Source of the DNA: Silene noctiflora
Taxonomy: Eukaryota; Streptophyta; Magnoliopsida; Caryophyllales; Caryophyllaceae
Length of the DNA stretch: 64,000 bases
Assembly: GCA_009801015.1 (NCBI GenBank)
Contig: VHZZ01000002.1
Location: forward strand, 683,202 to 747,201
Direction: 5' to 3'
Positions within the stretch are counted from its first letter, which is position 1. Each line of letters begins with the position of its first letter. Below, in pieces: positions 14,284 through 37,575 of this stretch. A program made the translations under genes and the position numbers. A model generated the notes under the pieces. It ran no database searches and was not told where the DNA came from. It saw only the letters and a list, made by a program, of their open reading frames with translations.

Positions 14284-14410
14284 TCAGTGAGAGATATTTA
14301 TTTGATTCACAGGTGCTGCTTCTGTGGAGGTTGAAGAGTTAATTGAAGGAGTTCAAGGACTCATGCCTGCAGGTCGCGGCTTGTCTACAATGACTAGGCC
14401 AACTACCTGA
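849..14410 (+). CDS. SPP: Stromal processing peptidase, chloroplastic (M16 zinc metallopeptidase), 24 coding exons
   Basis: SPP removes transit peptides from proteins imported into the chloroplast stroma. Coding exons: 849-1057, 2122-2365, 3862-4115, 4828-5026, 5185-5232, 5359-5466, 5566-5754, 5845-6141, 6358-6459, 6895-7029, 7134-7358, 8066-8269, 8365-8532, 8998-9147, 9496-9633, 10223-10450, 10567-10716, 10875-10977, 11538-11661, 12360-12480, 12581-12661, 13132-13233, 13367-13517, 14313-14410. All introns are GT-AG and the sum is 3828 nt (1275 aa), close to the roughly 1265 aa of Arabidopsis SPP. Residues 1 to about 140 are Ser/Arg-rich and poor in acids, as in a transit peptide. The inverted zinc motif HMIEH is at residues 259-263. 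The probable third ligand is Glu340, 77 residues on, as in pitrilysin. The ATG at 849 is the first in a frame that joins correctly to exon 2. Introns hold a Harbinger-like MITE, a Stowaway MITE, a G-rich tract and a 93-bp tandem duplication. I matched the family from memory of the Arabidopsis protein. Confidence 0.95.
3109..3149 (+). repeat. G-rich GGGGT tandem tract in SPP intron 2
   Basis: Six to seven consecutive GGGGT units follow an oligo-T run and end in GGGGGTCGGGGG. At least four runs of four or more G separated by one T is a good intramolecular G-quadruplex pattern. It lies on the coding strand, so the pre-mRNA would carry it too. Confidence 0.85.
3213..3606. mobile_element. PIF/Harbinger-like MITE with TAA target duplication (SPP intron 2)
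   Basis: A 394-bp segment is bounded by imperfect inverted repeats. The left end begins GAGCATGCACATCCAAGAG and the complement of the right end begins CAGCATCCACATTGAAGAG. TAA flanks it on both sides (3210-3212 and 3607-3609). A 3-bp TAA/TTA duplication is the mark of the PIF/Harbinger superfamily. The inside is AT- and CT-rich without coding potential, so it is non-autonomous. Secondary internal copies of the CCTCTT/AAGAGG theme make it strongly self-complementary. Confidence 0.65.
4259..4348. mobile_element. Stowaway-like MITE in SPP intron 3
   Basis: The ends are CTCCCTCCTTTCAAATGAAT and, on the other side, the near complement ATTCACTTGAATGGAGGGAG, with TA on each flank (4257-4258 and 4349-4350). 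It is 90 bp long and non-coding. The terminal CTCCCTCC and TA duplication are typical of plant Stowaway (Tc1/mariner) MITEs. Confidence 0.8.
13944..14129 (+). repeat. Exact 93-bp tandem duplication in the last SPP intron
   Basis: Two head-to-tail copies (13944-14036 and 14037-14129) show no difference over 93 bases by eye, starting AGCTTTCATTGAATCGAACA and ending TTTACAGATGTCT. Identity suggests a recent event or an assembly duplication. Each copy contains TTTACAG, which resembles a 3' splice site, but the true acceptor at 14312 lies beyond both copies. Confidence 0.9.
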
Positions 14411-15933
14411 AGTTCAATTAACAAAGCAGCTGATTCAAGTGGCAAATTATTTCCGATGCATTAAGGTGTGTATTTTTTTATCTAACGTAATATACATGGC
14501 TCTTGTGATTTCGTGAAGAGTAGTCATGCAATTAAAAGCATAACATAATGGCGGTCTAAATTTTTTTTTTTATATTATTGCATTATGTTGGTGATTTTTT
14601 TTGTTCCTGAATTATCACCTTCTTAAGTGATGCATTTACCGAGTTCTTTGTCAACTCTATTTGTAGGCATACCGTGTAGCGGTGTAGGTGACCAGGTGTT
14701 CTATGGAAATTCTCTTAGAAAATGGTGATGAGGTAATCAAGGTTTTGGTTTTCCAGAAATTGAAGTTCACTTGAAGTCGACCATGAAGGAATATCTTGTT
14801 ATGTACATTAAGGCTCGAGGCCAAAGGAAGTATGTCTTAAGCCGAAGGAAATTCTACACAAAAATGTCAGTCTTAGTTATTCATTTTCCAAGTTTAATAT
14901 AGTGTCTTTTTTTTTGTAATCGTCGTAAATGTACCACATACCTATTTCTTGAACAACTTTCAATAAATTTTATACCTTAGCTAGGAAAGAACGAAGGACG
15001 GTGTAAAAATCGTTTAGAGCGTAAATTTGAGCTTATATTGTGCCACTGTGGTGACATTGATTGTTGACTTGTTGTCGTCGTGGTTAAATTGAAGAGTAAG
15101 CCTTACATTCCCGACATGGCTACAGGCTACAGGTAGGAACATACCTGTAGCCAAATACTATTGTGGGCAAATTGGCGTGATAATAGGTTTATAGTCTCGA
15201 GTTCCGTATTAGTTCGTAATTGTTCACGTAATTGTTCTTTGAAAAACTTGTGTTGACGGCTGCCTACGAAAACTAGGCTTCTTAAAAGTCATATTAATGT
15301 TTACGTAATTGTTTTTTGTGCAACCATCCTATTGAAAATAAAGATCATTTTTTTTTCCAGATGTCCCGTAATTGGTTTAATTATCCAAGACGTAAATATT
15401 ATTGGTTTTAATAATCTTTTGGCAATTTATGATAATATTTCGAGTCAAAGTTTTCCAATGAAACTCAATTATCTCAAACACTTAATCCCGAAAGATGATT
15501 TCTTAAGTTTATCAACGTAGAATATACGGAGTAACTTAAAAGACTTGCATAGTTACGATCCCATGCAAGTATGGGACCAGACTAACCAGACCTTAAAATA
15601 CCAGATGACCCAGCACGCTAAAAAGACTTGACACGAAAAGATCTGATCCAAATAAACTGTTCGCCAAGGTCTACTTAGAAGCCATGAACCGAACCCTATC
15701 ATGTAGCGGAAAAATCAAGTGATACTTCTCTTGACCTAACAAAGCAGGGAAAATGAATATACACACCATATATTGTCAAAAAATCTTTCATGTAAGGATA
15801 AAAGACGGTGTAATAAGAATAGGCCATCGAAAGGCTAAGAATGGTTATACATCGAGTAAGATAGCATCCGAAGCAAGATAACTAAACGAGATTTTACCCT
15901 TTTAGCTTGTGAGTGATTGATGATTACTTTTGT
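14411..15933. other. SPP 3' UTR and convergent SPP/CK1 intergenic spacer
   Basis: Downstream of the SPP stop codon there is a probable 3' UTR intron (14466-14666, donor AAG|GTGTGT, acceptor TTTGTAG). The transcript plausibly ends near 14900-15000, where AT-rich sequence such as CAATAAATTTTATACC appears. At 15125-15152 a perfect 11-bp stem (GGCTACAGGTA/TACCTGTAGCC) with a 6-base loop is present. The stretch 15550-15579 is repeated exactly at 16807-16836. No reading frame here looks coding. The CK1 3' UTR, running on the opposite strand, must end inside this spacer, so the two transcripts could overlap. Confidence 0.5.
15125..15152. other. Perfect 11-bp hairpin downstream of SPP
   Basis: GGCTACAGGTA (15125-15135) and TACCTGTAGCC (15142-15152) are exact complements around a 6-base loop. 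It lies between convergent genes. Plants have no Rho-independent terminators, so no terminator function is claimed. Confidence 0.6.
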
Positions 15934-21335
<5,402 letters not shown>

Positions 21336-22105
21336 CTTCAACTTCCCAAATTCTTTTTAGATCAATAACCAACCCCAAATTCAACAAAAACCCACTAAAA
21401 TCAAATCTTTATTATACAAAATAGCCCTAAAATCTCAACCAAAAATCAATCTTTTCACCTCTTTTTCTCCCAAATTTTGAGAAATCCCTCGACTTTCATG
21501 GATCAAACAATGAAAAATCCAATCAAATTAATACATTTTCTTACAAAACAAAGTCAAACAATTATATTATTATATAACAATAATAATACAGCCGGCTAAA
21601 GTAAAAAAAAAAAGTAGTAAACCCTAAATCTAAAACAGAAATTAACCCCCAAAAATCTAAATTACACCCAGAAAACCCAAAAAAATGAGATTTTGATTAA
21701 TGAAATTAAAATTAAAGAACAACCCAGATGAATAAATAGGTAAATGATGATGTGAAGAATGTTTCTAAGATTGAATTTTTTTAATGAATCGTTTGATTGA
21801 ATAATGACAGCAATAAATTTACCGCATTTGCGCAAGTAAACAAGAGAGAGATGAAAAAGAGAAAGAGAGATAGTCAGCGTGACTGCTGGAGACCAAATTG
21901 TATGAAGGAATTCGTCAGAATTTAACGGAAATTTGTCGCCTGCATTACATTTTTATGTGTCGGCTTTCCCCCATTTTTTTTCACTTTCCTTTTTGTTAAA
22001 TATATTCGGATAAGACGGTTTTATACGAGTATTACTAAAATATCTCTCACAAAGAAATTAGACGTAGATATGCTCCGTAATTAACTTAATTGATTGATAA
22101 AATTA
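21336..22105 (-). promoter_or_regulatory. 5' leader and promoter region of the CK1-like gene
   Basis: Read on the - strand, this holds the leader of the CK1 gene. A CT-rich tract near 21840-21875 (complement CTCTCTTTCTCTTTTTCATC) is typical of a plant transcription start area. Between it and the ATG lies AT-rich leader sequence that may include an intron. No other coding sequence is seen. The upstream limit is a Helitron end at 22106. Confidence 0.4.
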
Positions 22106-22692
22106 CTAGTATAGTTCCCGTGCTATAGCACGGTATTTTTTAGATATTTTTATTTATTGAGACGACGTCAATTAAATTATTCGCATAAATAAAGTGTACT
22201 GTACTTTTAGTTTAATGTTATAATTTACTGAATATAATACAGAAAGAGGTAAAAAAAAAACCTTTATTACGATTAGAAAACACTTTAAGTTAATATATTT
22301 TTGTCTTAACCTATGATTATTATTATTATATTGTTATAATCAACCTGCAACTAATTTAGGATATTAATAATACAATTAAGTTAGATGCAAAATGTAATTA
22401 AAACACATATTGACCTTATATCGAAAATGGGTAAAAAAAAGTATACCTCACATCTAAAATCGATTTACCGTATTATTAAAATAATGTTTTTATTTTTAAT
22501 AAAAAAAACCAATAATAATATCACTCTCCTCTCTTATTCAGTTGCCAAAATTTTGGAAATCATTACCTTATAAGAATCCTTCCATTAATCAATCCTAAAG
22601 ATCTTCCCTGGAGAAATATTCTGCCGAAAATAACAACTCAAACAATAAAAATATCCTACGTAGCTGTGTTAAATCTTTTAGTTAATAGGGGA
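22106..22692 (-). mobile_element. Short non-autonomous Helitron (587 bp)
   Basis: On the - strand the element starts TCCCCTATTAACTAAAAG after an A (22692/22693). It ends with the hairpin CCGTGC-TATA-GCACGG (22118-22133) and CTAG (22106-22109), followed by T on that strand. The A^T target, 5' TC and 3' hairpin-CTAG together match plant Helitrons. It is AT-rich with no Rep or helicase coding. Its 5' end resembles those of the elements at 23235-23764 and 36639-37186, marking one family. Confidence 0.7.
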
Positions 22693-23234
22693 TATTGACT
22701 ACAATATATACTAATCAAAGTTAGAATTTAAAAGGGAATATTCCGTATGGAGGGGTGAGCGGTAAATATGAGCGGGGATGATCTGTGATACTCATGAGGT
22801 GAGTTTGAATAATTATTTATTTATATTTTAATATTTTAATTTATAATGTCAACAATTAAAATCTTATTGAGTTTACATATATTATTCTTGAGTTTTATTA
22901 TAATTTATTAAGTTTATTATTTTTATAATGGAACTCGAATTCTTTCAAATAAAGCTCATAATTTATAAGTGTAAGCTCAAGTAACGCTTTATAAAGGTCT
23001 GATTTTTTTCTATACAACCAGTTGTACTTGTTATATAATCTACTCTTACTGTGGTATTGCACATTTTGTTTTCTACTCCGGATTTATTTTAATCTATTTT
23101 AATTTTTTTACGTTTTTCTTATTTGAATGTCTCGGCTATTTTGTACTAGTATATTTGTATTTTAAGTCCGTAAAAATTGTTTTCTTTTCTATGTTCATGA
23201 CACTTTTTTTCCGCCATATATATTCTTAAAAGCA
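22693..23234. other. AT-rich spacer between two Helitrons
   Basis: No open frame of note, no RNA gene and no clear inverted termini were found in these 540 bases. The composition is strongly AT-rich with short runs of ATTTTAAT type. Confidence 0.4.
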
Positions 23235-23764
23235 TCCCCCTTACTACTAAGAGAATAAAAATTCTCTTAATTTTCCCTCCAAAAGGCATCTAGCTAAATA
23301 AGGTAATAAGTAAAACTTTATTTCATTACATTATTATATTTTCAATGAATATATTCTTATAATTAAACTCTAATCATTTAATTAAATTCATAATTATGAT
23401 TTTTTCATTAAAATAAATTAAAATTGGTTTTAAACTATAAACCACAAGTTGCTAATTTTTTGAATAATGCAATAATATATTACTATAGATGTTGCTAAAT
23501 TTTTGAATAATGCGATAATATATTACTGTAGATAATAATTTGACACATATTTAGTATTTATTATTAGTTTCGTGACAAAAAAATTCATTTAAAAAAAAAT
23601 CACACCTTAACTTAATTCTCTTTAATTAGTTTTCCATTTCAAATTTTTTGTTTCGTATTAAAATACAAAAGAGAGAAATATTAAATATTTATGATGTGCA
23701 AATTTAATACACTAAAAAAAATAAAATTGCTATATTCCGCGCAATGACGCGGGATCTGTACTAG
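23235..23764 (+). mobile_element. Short non-autonomous Helitron (530 bp)
   Basis: It starts TCCCCCTTACTACTAAGAG (23235) after an A and carries AGAATAAAAATTCTC, a small palindrome near the 5' end. It finishes with the hairpin CCGCG-CAATGA-CGCGG and CTAG at 23761-23764, followed by T. The termini match the element at 36639-37186 almost base for base over the first 30 positions. The inside contains a 29-31 bp near-repeat around AATAATGC(A/G)ATAATATATTACT (two copies at about 23463-23527). No coding sequence. Confidence 0.75.
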
Positions 23765-24763
23765 TTTACTCTCAATTGATTAGTATTTGTGACAAAAGTC
23801 AACATAAAAAATTCTACGGTTAGAGAAGTATAAGTGTATAACTATACTTATGAAAATACTTTTCATGTTTTTTTAAATGCCTTTTTACGACAAGTGTATA
23901 ACGATATTGTGAAATGAGTTGTTATTTTACAAAATTATAATTATAAAAATACTTCTCATATTCTTTAAATGCAGTCTTACAATAAAATAAAATATAATCG
24001 TCTTTACATGAGATTTATCAAATGTTTTATGAGATTTATAAAACATTCATTTTCATAAAATTATTTCACTTGTATTTTATGACTCATTATTGGCATGACC
24101 CTACAATTTGAAAAATCGAGCAAATATTTATTGAAAATCAGTAAAAGCATTAGTATTAATGATTGGATGGAATATGTTTCGCACTATTTAATATTTTTTA
24201 TGGACAAGAAAATTAAATCAAATTATAAATCTGATATAAAAAAAATCGATGTGTTAGCTTAATTGATAAAGTTAATGAAAAATTGTAATTCGTGTTTGAA
24301 ATATGGGTTTCGATCCCATCGACAAACCCACTAAACCTGAAATCTCTAAACTAAACTAATCGACCATTAATTTTAGGATAATAATAAATACAGCTCAATG
24401 GGTTATATTTAAGAAACTAAAAAAAAAAAAATACTCAATACATGCATTAATTACATTGATTCACGTGTAATTTATTTTCTAATTTATAAATAAACGTCAA
24501 ATTTGAAAGGGTATTTAATGCTATCATTACCCTTAATTTTATGCTCAAGGTTTTCTTTCATTTCTCCGCAATTGAATAAAATACATTTTCAGGTTAACCG
24601 ATGCAACGAAAAGAAAAGAATGAGGGATTAATAATCAACATATAATGTCATTGTTCACTTTACAATTTTCCGTTTTACTTTCATACAAAGAGAAAATTCC
24701 GAAAGAATTTCCTTAAATGGTATTACTTCCAAAGGTATAATTTGCGTAAGAGTAACAAATATT
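23765..24763. other. Spacer downstream of the NDR kinase gene, including its 3' UTR
   Basis: AT-rich spacer without coding frames. It contains a SINE-like stretch (24246-24433, listed separately). The last 200-300 bases before 24764 should be the 3' UTR of the - strand NDR kinase gene; no unique polyadenylation signal could be chosen among several AATAAA-like strings. Confidence 0.4.
24246..24433 (+). mobile_element. tRNA-derived SINE-like element with A-tail
   Basis: A box A-like string, TTAGCTTAATTGATAAAG, is followed about 40 bases later by a box B-like GGGTTTCGATCCCATC, the layout of an RNA polymerase III promoter. The stretch ends in a run of 13 A near 24421-24433. I did not find a convincing target duplication, so the left end is approximate and the copy is probably old. 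Confidence 0.5.
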
Positions 24764-32172
<7,409 letters not shown>

Positions 32173-32727
32173 TTTCTTTTCTCTATGAAACATTCACAAA
32201 AAAATAAAAATCAGTGATCACACTAGTTTATCAGGATCGCACCATTACCTATCGGAAAAAGTATCAAGAAACACACCAAAAACAACCTCATCTGTAAGTA
32301 GTCTGTAACTGCTTTGGTGAATCAATCCAATTTTGTTTTGCAAAAAGGAAAAATCCTACTCTCAAGTTACCTGCTTAAATCAAAATGGAAAAATACTCAA
32401 GTAAGACCATTTTACATAAGCATTATCGTAAAACTACATGTTATACCTATTCTAACTGTCAAATTTTTAGTATGGGTAGACAGAGTATAGCCATTGCCTT
32501 ATAGCAGCATACGCGTCTTTAAAATGGTTTTCTGGTATCTTAGTGTAAAATTGTTCTACCAATTGTCCAATTAATTGCAACTCTGGTATCTTAGTATAAA
32601 ATTGTTCTACCAATTAATGGCAAACCCCTGAAGTCTAGCTTCAAAAATGAAAAATCAAATTAGGAAAAGAAATTCACAAGAATTCTTCTACAAATACTGT
32701 ACCAAAAATAATACAGCCTATAATAGT

Positions 32728-32908
32728 TTCTTTTTTTTTTTTGGTGTACACCATCCGGTTTAATCCGGATTCGAGCCGGGTAAGACCACTAGGGCGGTAA
32801 AGTTCTCCCTCATGAGTTTCAACACTGCTGCGTTCCCAGGGGTCGAGCACGAAACCTCTGGTTAAGCTAGAACAACCCCTTGCCAATTGATCTAAGTGCT
32901 CATGGGTA
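32728..32908 (-). mobile_element. SINE with perfect 11-bp target-site duplication
   Basis: CCTATAATAGT flanks both sides (32717-32727 and 32909-32919). On the - strand the element starts GGTACCCATGAGCACTTAGA, passes a box A-like TTAGATCAATTGGCAAGGGG and a box B-like GGTTTCGTGCTCGACCCC, and ends in an A-rich tail (T-run at 32728-32742 on the + strand). That is the structure of a tRNA-derived SINE. The exact duplication implies a fairly recent insertion. It sits in the NDR leader intron. Confidence 0.85.
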
Positions 32909-33101
32909 CCTATAATAGTAGAAAGGCTAATATCTATTCATCTATACAATGCACACAAACCCAATGCACCCGCGACAAAATTCGAGTTTTTACAAGTAAG
33001 CGTCCATTGCAAAGGGGCTATTTTTTGCTAAATATGCCATTGATCCTAGATAGATTATACTCAATCTTACTCAAAATTTAACACCGAAAATTTCCCTTTT
33101 C

Positions 33102-33303
33102 CATTTGATTGTATACGTTTTTCAAAATCAATAATCAATGGTTATGCGCTGGAATTAACAATCATAATTCCTACTTCCTCTATTCCATTTGATTATATAC
33201 GTATTTCAAATTAATCATAAATCCTACTTTCCTTATTAGAATTCAACAGTATACGTTTTTCAAGTTCCCCTCGCATATTTTGAAAAACGTATACAATCAA
33301 ATG
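33102..33303. repeat. 202-bp inverted-repeat element with perfect 27-bp arms
   Basis: The arms 33102-33128 (CATTTGATTGTATACGTTTT and 7 more bases) and 33277-33303 are exact complements. Two further near copies of the same motif lie inside (about 33186-33212 and 33247-33262). It is probably a Stowaway-type MITE built from repeated termini, but no CTCCCTCC ends with TA duplication were found, so the family is open. Confidence 0.6.
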
Positions 33304-34066
33304 TACAGGTACTCCACTAGTAGGTATTCTCATTTGTTTACCTTTGATCAAGAATACCGCACACAAGGAATATAAAAGGCAAACAAATGACTGAAACGGA
33401 ACGAGTATTTTTAACATAAGCTTAAAGCACAATGTTGGTCAAAACAAACTCAGATAAAAACAATAAGATCACGGAAAAACATTATACGATCTAACATCGA
33501 TCAACTCAAAAAAAATTAAACAATATAAATTCATCACATTGATCATGTAATATACAATTTGAACATATAATAACACAAAATCAACAAAAAAAAATGCAAA
33601 ATGTATAAGAAAAAATGCAGAATTAAAACAAAATAAAAATACCGAGGGAAATTCGCAGACCGAAATTAAGAAGAAAATGCAATGCTGATCGTCGGTCCGC
33701 GAAAATTTCCAGAAAAAATCCAAAAAATAATATAAAATAAATAAAAAATTGAAGAAAAATGGAAGAATAATGAAGAAAGAAATGAGAAATGCGAATAATT
33801 CGGAAGTATAATTCTAAAATAATGAGAATTGGGATGATGAATTTTGTGAAATGTGTGATTATTTTGGGGGGAAATTTAAGATCACTCTTCTATTATTATT
33901 ATTATATATAGTGCTCACATGGTCTTTATTTTCATATTTACTTCCATTTTTTAAAATATTTTTTTCTAATTTTTTTAATCATTTTTTTGTTGAAGAGGGT
34001 TATGTTTGACTTTCTTTTCGGTTATTTGTTTACCTATTTTATCTTTGTTGTTGAAGTTGACTTTCT

Positions 34067-34276
34067 GAGAGACTGTCTCTCAAAAAGTTTATTCAGAGAC
34101 TACTTTACAATTTTAAGAAAAAGTGGTACTAAATGTAATAAAATAGGTACAAATCATGATTAAAGATAAAATAGGTACAAAATTACTATGTCACGATGAA
34201 CAACAAAAGGGTTACGAAATTCAAATAAAAGGGTACCGAAAACTCGTCTCTCAATAACTTATTGAAAGACCCGTCT
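34067..34276. mobile_element. MITE-like element with about 30-bp imperfect inverted ends
   Basis: The left end GAGAGACTGTCTCTCAAAAAG and the complement of the right end (AGACGGGTCTTTCAATAAG) agree in order and spacing through ATT(C/G)AGAGAC. The inside repeats AAAATAGGTACAAA twice. It is non-coding, about 210 bp. I could not fix a target duplication, so the superfamily is not assigned. Confidence 0.5.
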
Positions 34277-35070
34277 GTCCCAAATCTTAACAAAAAATTT
34301 TATATGTAATTTGATCAACCATATGATTATTTTGATCCGCTTGTCATCCTGTTATGAAAAGGAGCACAAATGATCGTCTCGTCTCTTCTCTTCTTAGCCT
34401 TTGTGTCATAAAGAAAGGGAGACAAATGATCGGGGCGGAAGAAGTAGTATTTCTACTAATTATGAGGTTATAGTCATTCAGGCAGTGGTTGGAAACGTAG
34501 GGTTGATTTTGTTTTCATAATTTCAGTTGTATAAAGTAAGATATCTTGATTCGGTTTTCAGAAACTTGCTTGAGATCGTGTGGATTTAGTTTTGGATTTT
34601 AGTTTCTCAATGATGTTTGGAAAATCTGTGGGACTTAGAATTGTAATTAAGCGTGGCTGGTTTGGGTCAAGGAGGATCACATTTGTTATCCACCCTGATC
34701 TATTTGACAAGTCTATAATCGGAGGAACAAATAGTGATAAAATTGAAATGACTAGAGTGTGATAAAATTGAGAGTCCCAAATTCTAATTAGGTTGGAATT
34801 GGAAATGAACTAAGCTCAATTTTAAATCTAAATTCTAAAAGCTTGAAATGTCTCAATTATAACTATTTCCGATTATAGGTTTGTGAACACGTCGTCATTA
34901 AAATTTAAACTGTTGGTTGAAATGGTTCAATATAGGAAAAATCTTAAGTAGATTTAGAATCAATTAGCATTAAAATTGCTCTTATAACTTTATTTACACT
35001 AAGAAAAATCTACCATTTAAGTGTTATTGTTGTAATATAGGAAATCTCTTAGATAGACCAAGTCATTCTA

Positions 35071-35236
35071 CCTTCATCCCAATTTGACTGTCTTCTCTCC
35101 CCTCAAAATTAATTAGAAAACTCTTGTCCACTTTCTAAATTTAGTAACTATTTACACTATAAATCACTCTGGTATTTTAGTAGTTTTTCTTAAATCCACC
35201 AAAATAGTTAGTAAGACAATATAAATTAGATGGAGG
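35071..35236. mobile_element. Degenerate Stowaway-like MITE
   Basis: The left end CCTTCATCCCAATTTGACTG and the complement of the right end CCTCCATCTAATTTATATTG are related, with TA on each side (35069-35070 and 35237-35238). It is 166 bp with no coding. Divergent ends suggest an older copy. Confidence 0.5.
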
Positions 35237-36638
35237 TAGTATTAGAATGTAAATCCCTTGTCAAATATCGTAGTAAATTTCCCGGATATTCTTATATCTG
35301 GATGAGATTTCCCACAGCTGGCGCATTTATGCGCTTCTATCTACTAACTTTATCTAAATGAAGAGGATCTTATCCTGAGATAGAGCGTTGACTCCTAAAA
35401 TGGAGGGTGTTATGTTATTATGAGATAAAAGCAAAAACAGGTAGAAAATCATCTGAAATCGTCTTAACCTTAAACTGGATTTTTTTTTTTTTTTTTTTTA
35501 TGTTATGTGGTTCATTTATTGTTGGTTATTATAATAACCATATTGTTAGCTTGAAAGAGTCTTGAGCAAAGGGATTCGGATATGAGACCATCCCAAAATA
35601 CAAAGGTAAAGCCATAAATATTTAAGTTACGAAAGAAATACTCATTTTGTTTCAATCATTGAAGAAAATTATAACAAATTGAGACGAAGATTTATCCAAA
35701 CACAAATAGCAAGCTTTGCATTATGCGATCATTTGTTATGGATTTGAGTATGTGAAGGGTTTTTTAAAGGAAAATTTAATTCATATTTACGAGTTTTTTT
35801 TAGCAACCGTAAAATTGTAAATTATAATTCATATTTACGAGCTAAAGGGCCAAAGTGTGTAAAATCGCGATGAAATTCATTCGTGAGGGTGAAGTGATTA
35901 CACATTTACACACAACACGGTAGTATACTCAAACCTCTTCATCTTTCTGCAGGGGAGTTATAAAAGTAGCTTTAGTGTTGACAGATGACAGGTGTTACTT
36001 AGTTTATCAGTATGACTTCACCAACTAAACTCGTTAATACAAGTATACAACTATGAAATACTTTGATTGGAAGCTATAAGTTATACAATGCTCATTCTCA
36101 ACCTGGTAATATGAGAAGAAAATAAATAACATTTTACCTCCTGTCTGTGTGACTATAAACTTCATGACCACCCCACCAACGTCGACCACTAACTAACAGT
36201 CCGACGCCGACAAACCTCATTACTCCTTTTTACCGCCCCCCTACTCGTACCAACCACCCTTCCATCAAACACATGTTCTACCCCACCACACCTGCGTCGC
36301 ACATATTAATGGTTGGCTCACCACCCTTTGGGTCGATGCACCGTCTCTCCGCCAACCCACACACCTACCTGAACATCTAGCTGCGCTCACCCCTTAATCA
36401 CCATCAAAAATCAAAATCACCAAACAAAATCCTAACAAAACCCTAAAAAGTCTAAATTCAAATTAAGGGTAATAATTAAATAAATTTATTGGATTTGTGA
36501 TGTTGACTTGGTAGGCATAAAGAAAATTAAGTTTAGTATATATGCAAATGTAAAATATATGTGCAGTAAAAAGTATCCTATAGCGACACGATCCATTTTA
36601 AGTTTAAGACGGCTAAAATATATACCACTTGTAATATA

Positions 36639-37186
36639 CTAGTATGAATTCCGTGCATGCATGCACGGTATATATAGATAATTTACTTTATAATAATATA
36701 TTATTTATAGATCTTAAATTGACACATAATTAATTTATCATATATTAATATGAAAATAAAAAATGAATTGAAAAAATAATCAAAAGAATTATAATGAAAC
36801 TTTTTTTTACCACATATTCCGTACTAATAATTTCAATTTATAAATTTTTTTAATAGTTTTAATGAATTTTTTTTTCACGAAATTAATAAAATTAATTCAT
36901 AGTTTTTTTATACTAATTAAGTAAATGTTAAGTTTTTTTTATAGGAAACTAATAACATCAATTTATAGGTTTTTCACATACAATTTTTTAGATTTATATA
37001 CCAATTTTGTTTTATTATAATTAAATGAATATAATTTAGTTCAAAAAATAATATATTGAATAAAAGATTATATGATAATTAAAAATAAATCATTTAATAA
37101 AAATAAAACCTTGTTTCCTTATTTAAGGAGATTCCTTTTGGAGGGAAAATGTTTGAGAATTTTTATTCTCTTAGTATTTAGGAGGA
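36639..37186 (-). mobile_element. Short non-autonomous Helitron (548 bp) upstream of CHR8
   Basis: On the - strand it starts TCCTCCTAAATACTAAGAG (37186) after an A. It ends with the hairpin CCGTGC-ATGCAT-GCACGG, then AATTCATA and CTAG (36642-36639) followed by T. The first 30 bases nearly match the element at 23235. It ends about 390 bases before the CHR8 start codon, so it may contribute promoter sequence. No coding sequence. Confidence 0.75.
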
Positions 37187-37575
37187 TTTGTTTATATACA
37201 CAAGTGATATAATACTTGACCCGTTCTAAACGAAACACGGATAATGCCGTCTTAAACGAGAATTCGTGTTACAAAAATCCTTACCAACCAACCAGCACAA
37301 ATATGGAATGGTGTCAAACTCTAACCCACATTCAACAGTCTAAACCCGTCGCGCGCCTTTAATCGTTCTAAATCTTAATTGACTCCGTCGATATTTAGAA
37401 ATCCGTCCAATTCTATTTTCCTTCTTCCGTACCCTAATTTTCCCGCGGATTTTCAGCGAAATCGATAATCTCAATCGACTTACGAAGCTAGGGTTTTTCG
37501 GCAATTCAATTCGAGGAGAAGTATTGATTTCTAGTGAATTGATGTTCAAGTTTAGTTGATTAATTGATTAATTCC
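37187..37575 (+). promoter_or_regulatory. Promoter and 5' UTR of the CHR8 gene
   Basis: This 389-base stretch runs from the Helitron end to the CHR8 ATG. Around 37370-37500 it turns from AT-rich to a mixed pyrimidine-rich leader (CCTTCTTCCGTACCCTAATTTTCCC). No clear TATA box and no leader intron were seen. A shadow reading frame on the other strand was ignored. Confidence 0.4.

Larger units (their letters stand above)
32183..33642 (-). other. Probable 5' leader intron of the NDR kinase gene
   Basis: On the - strand a donor CCCTCG|GTATTT at 33643/33642 and an acceptor TTTCATAG at 32184-32183 would splice the first leader exon (about 33643-33870) to the ATG exon 10 bases before the start codon. 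The 1460 bases between hold a SINE with perfect target duplication and a long inverted repeat, and no coding sequence. Long leader introns near the start codon are common in plant signalling genes. The call rests on splice signals only. Confidence 0.5.
33871..36638. other. Divergent spacer between the NDR kinase and CHR8 genes
   Basis: No coding sequence is recognised; short frames such as 34580-34762 show no family features. It contains two MITE-like elements (34067-34276 and 35071-35236), a T-run near 35480-35498, a lone MITE-like half near 34370-34450, and a C-rich patch around 36170-36400 with repeated CACCACC/CCACCAC strings. The NDR promoter must lie at its left edge. Confidence 0.4.

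Noticed and set aside
22106-23764. One 1.66-kb transposon with inverted ends ACTAGT...CCGTGC and GCGCGG...ACTAGT
   Set aside because: Both ends are Helitron 3' ends pointing outward, and each has its own matching 5' end inside (22692 and 23235). Two separate opposed Helitrons explain it better.
32173-32193. Upstream ATG (MFHREKK) as the NDR kinase start
   Set aside because: It lies before a likely acceptor (TTTCATAG) of the leader intron, and the protein start MDSAKSWL aligns with known family members.
34580-34762. Small + strand frame (60 codons) as a gene
   Set aside because: No family resemblance, no neighbouring splice or leader signals, and it lies in repeat-rich spacer.
36170-36400. 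C-rich patch as a coding exon
   Set aside because: Stops occur in all frames, and the CCACC repeats are low-complexity; no splice sites fit.
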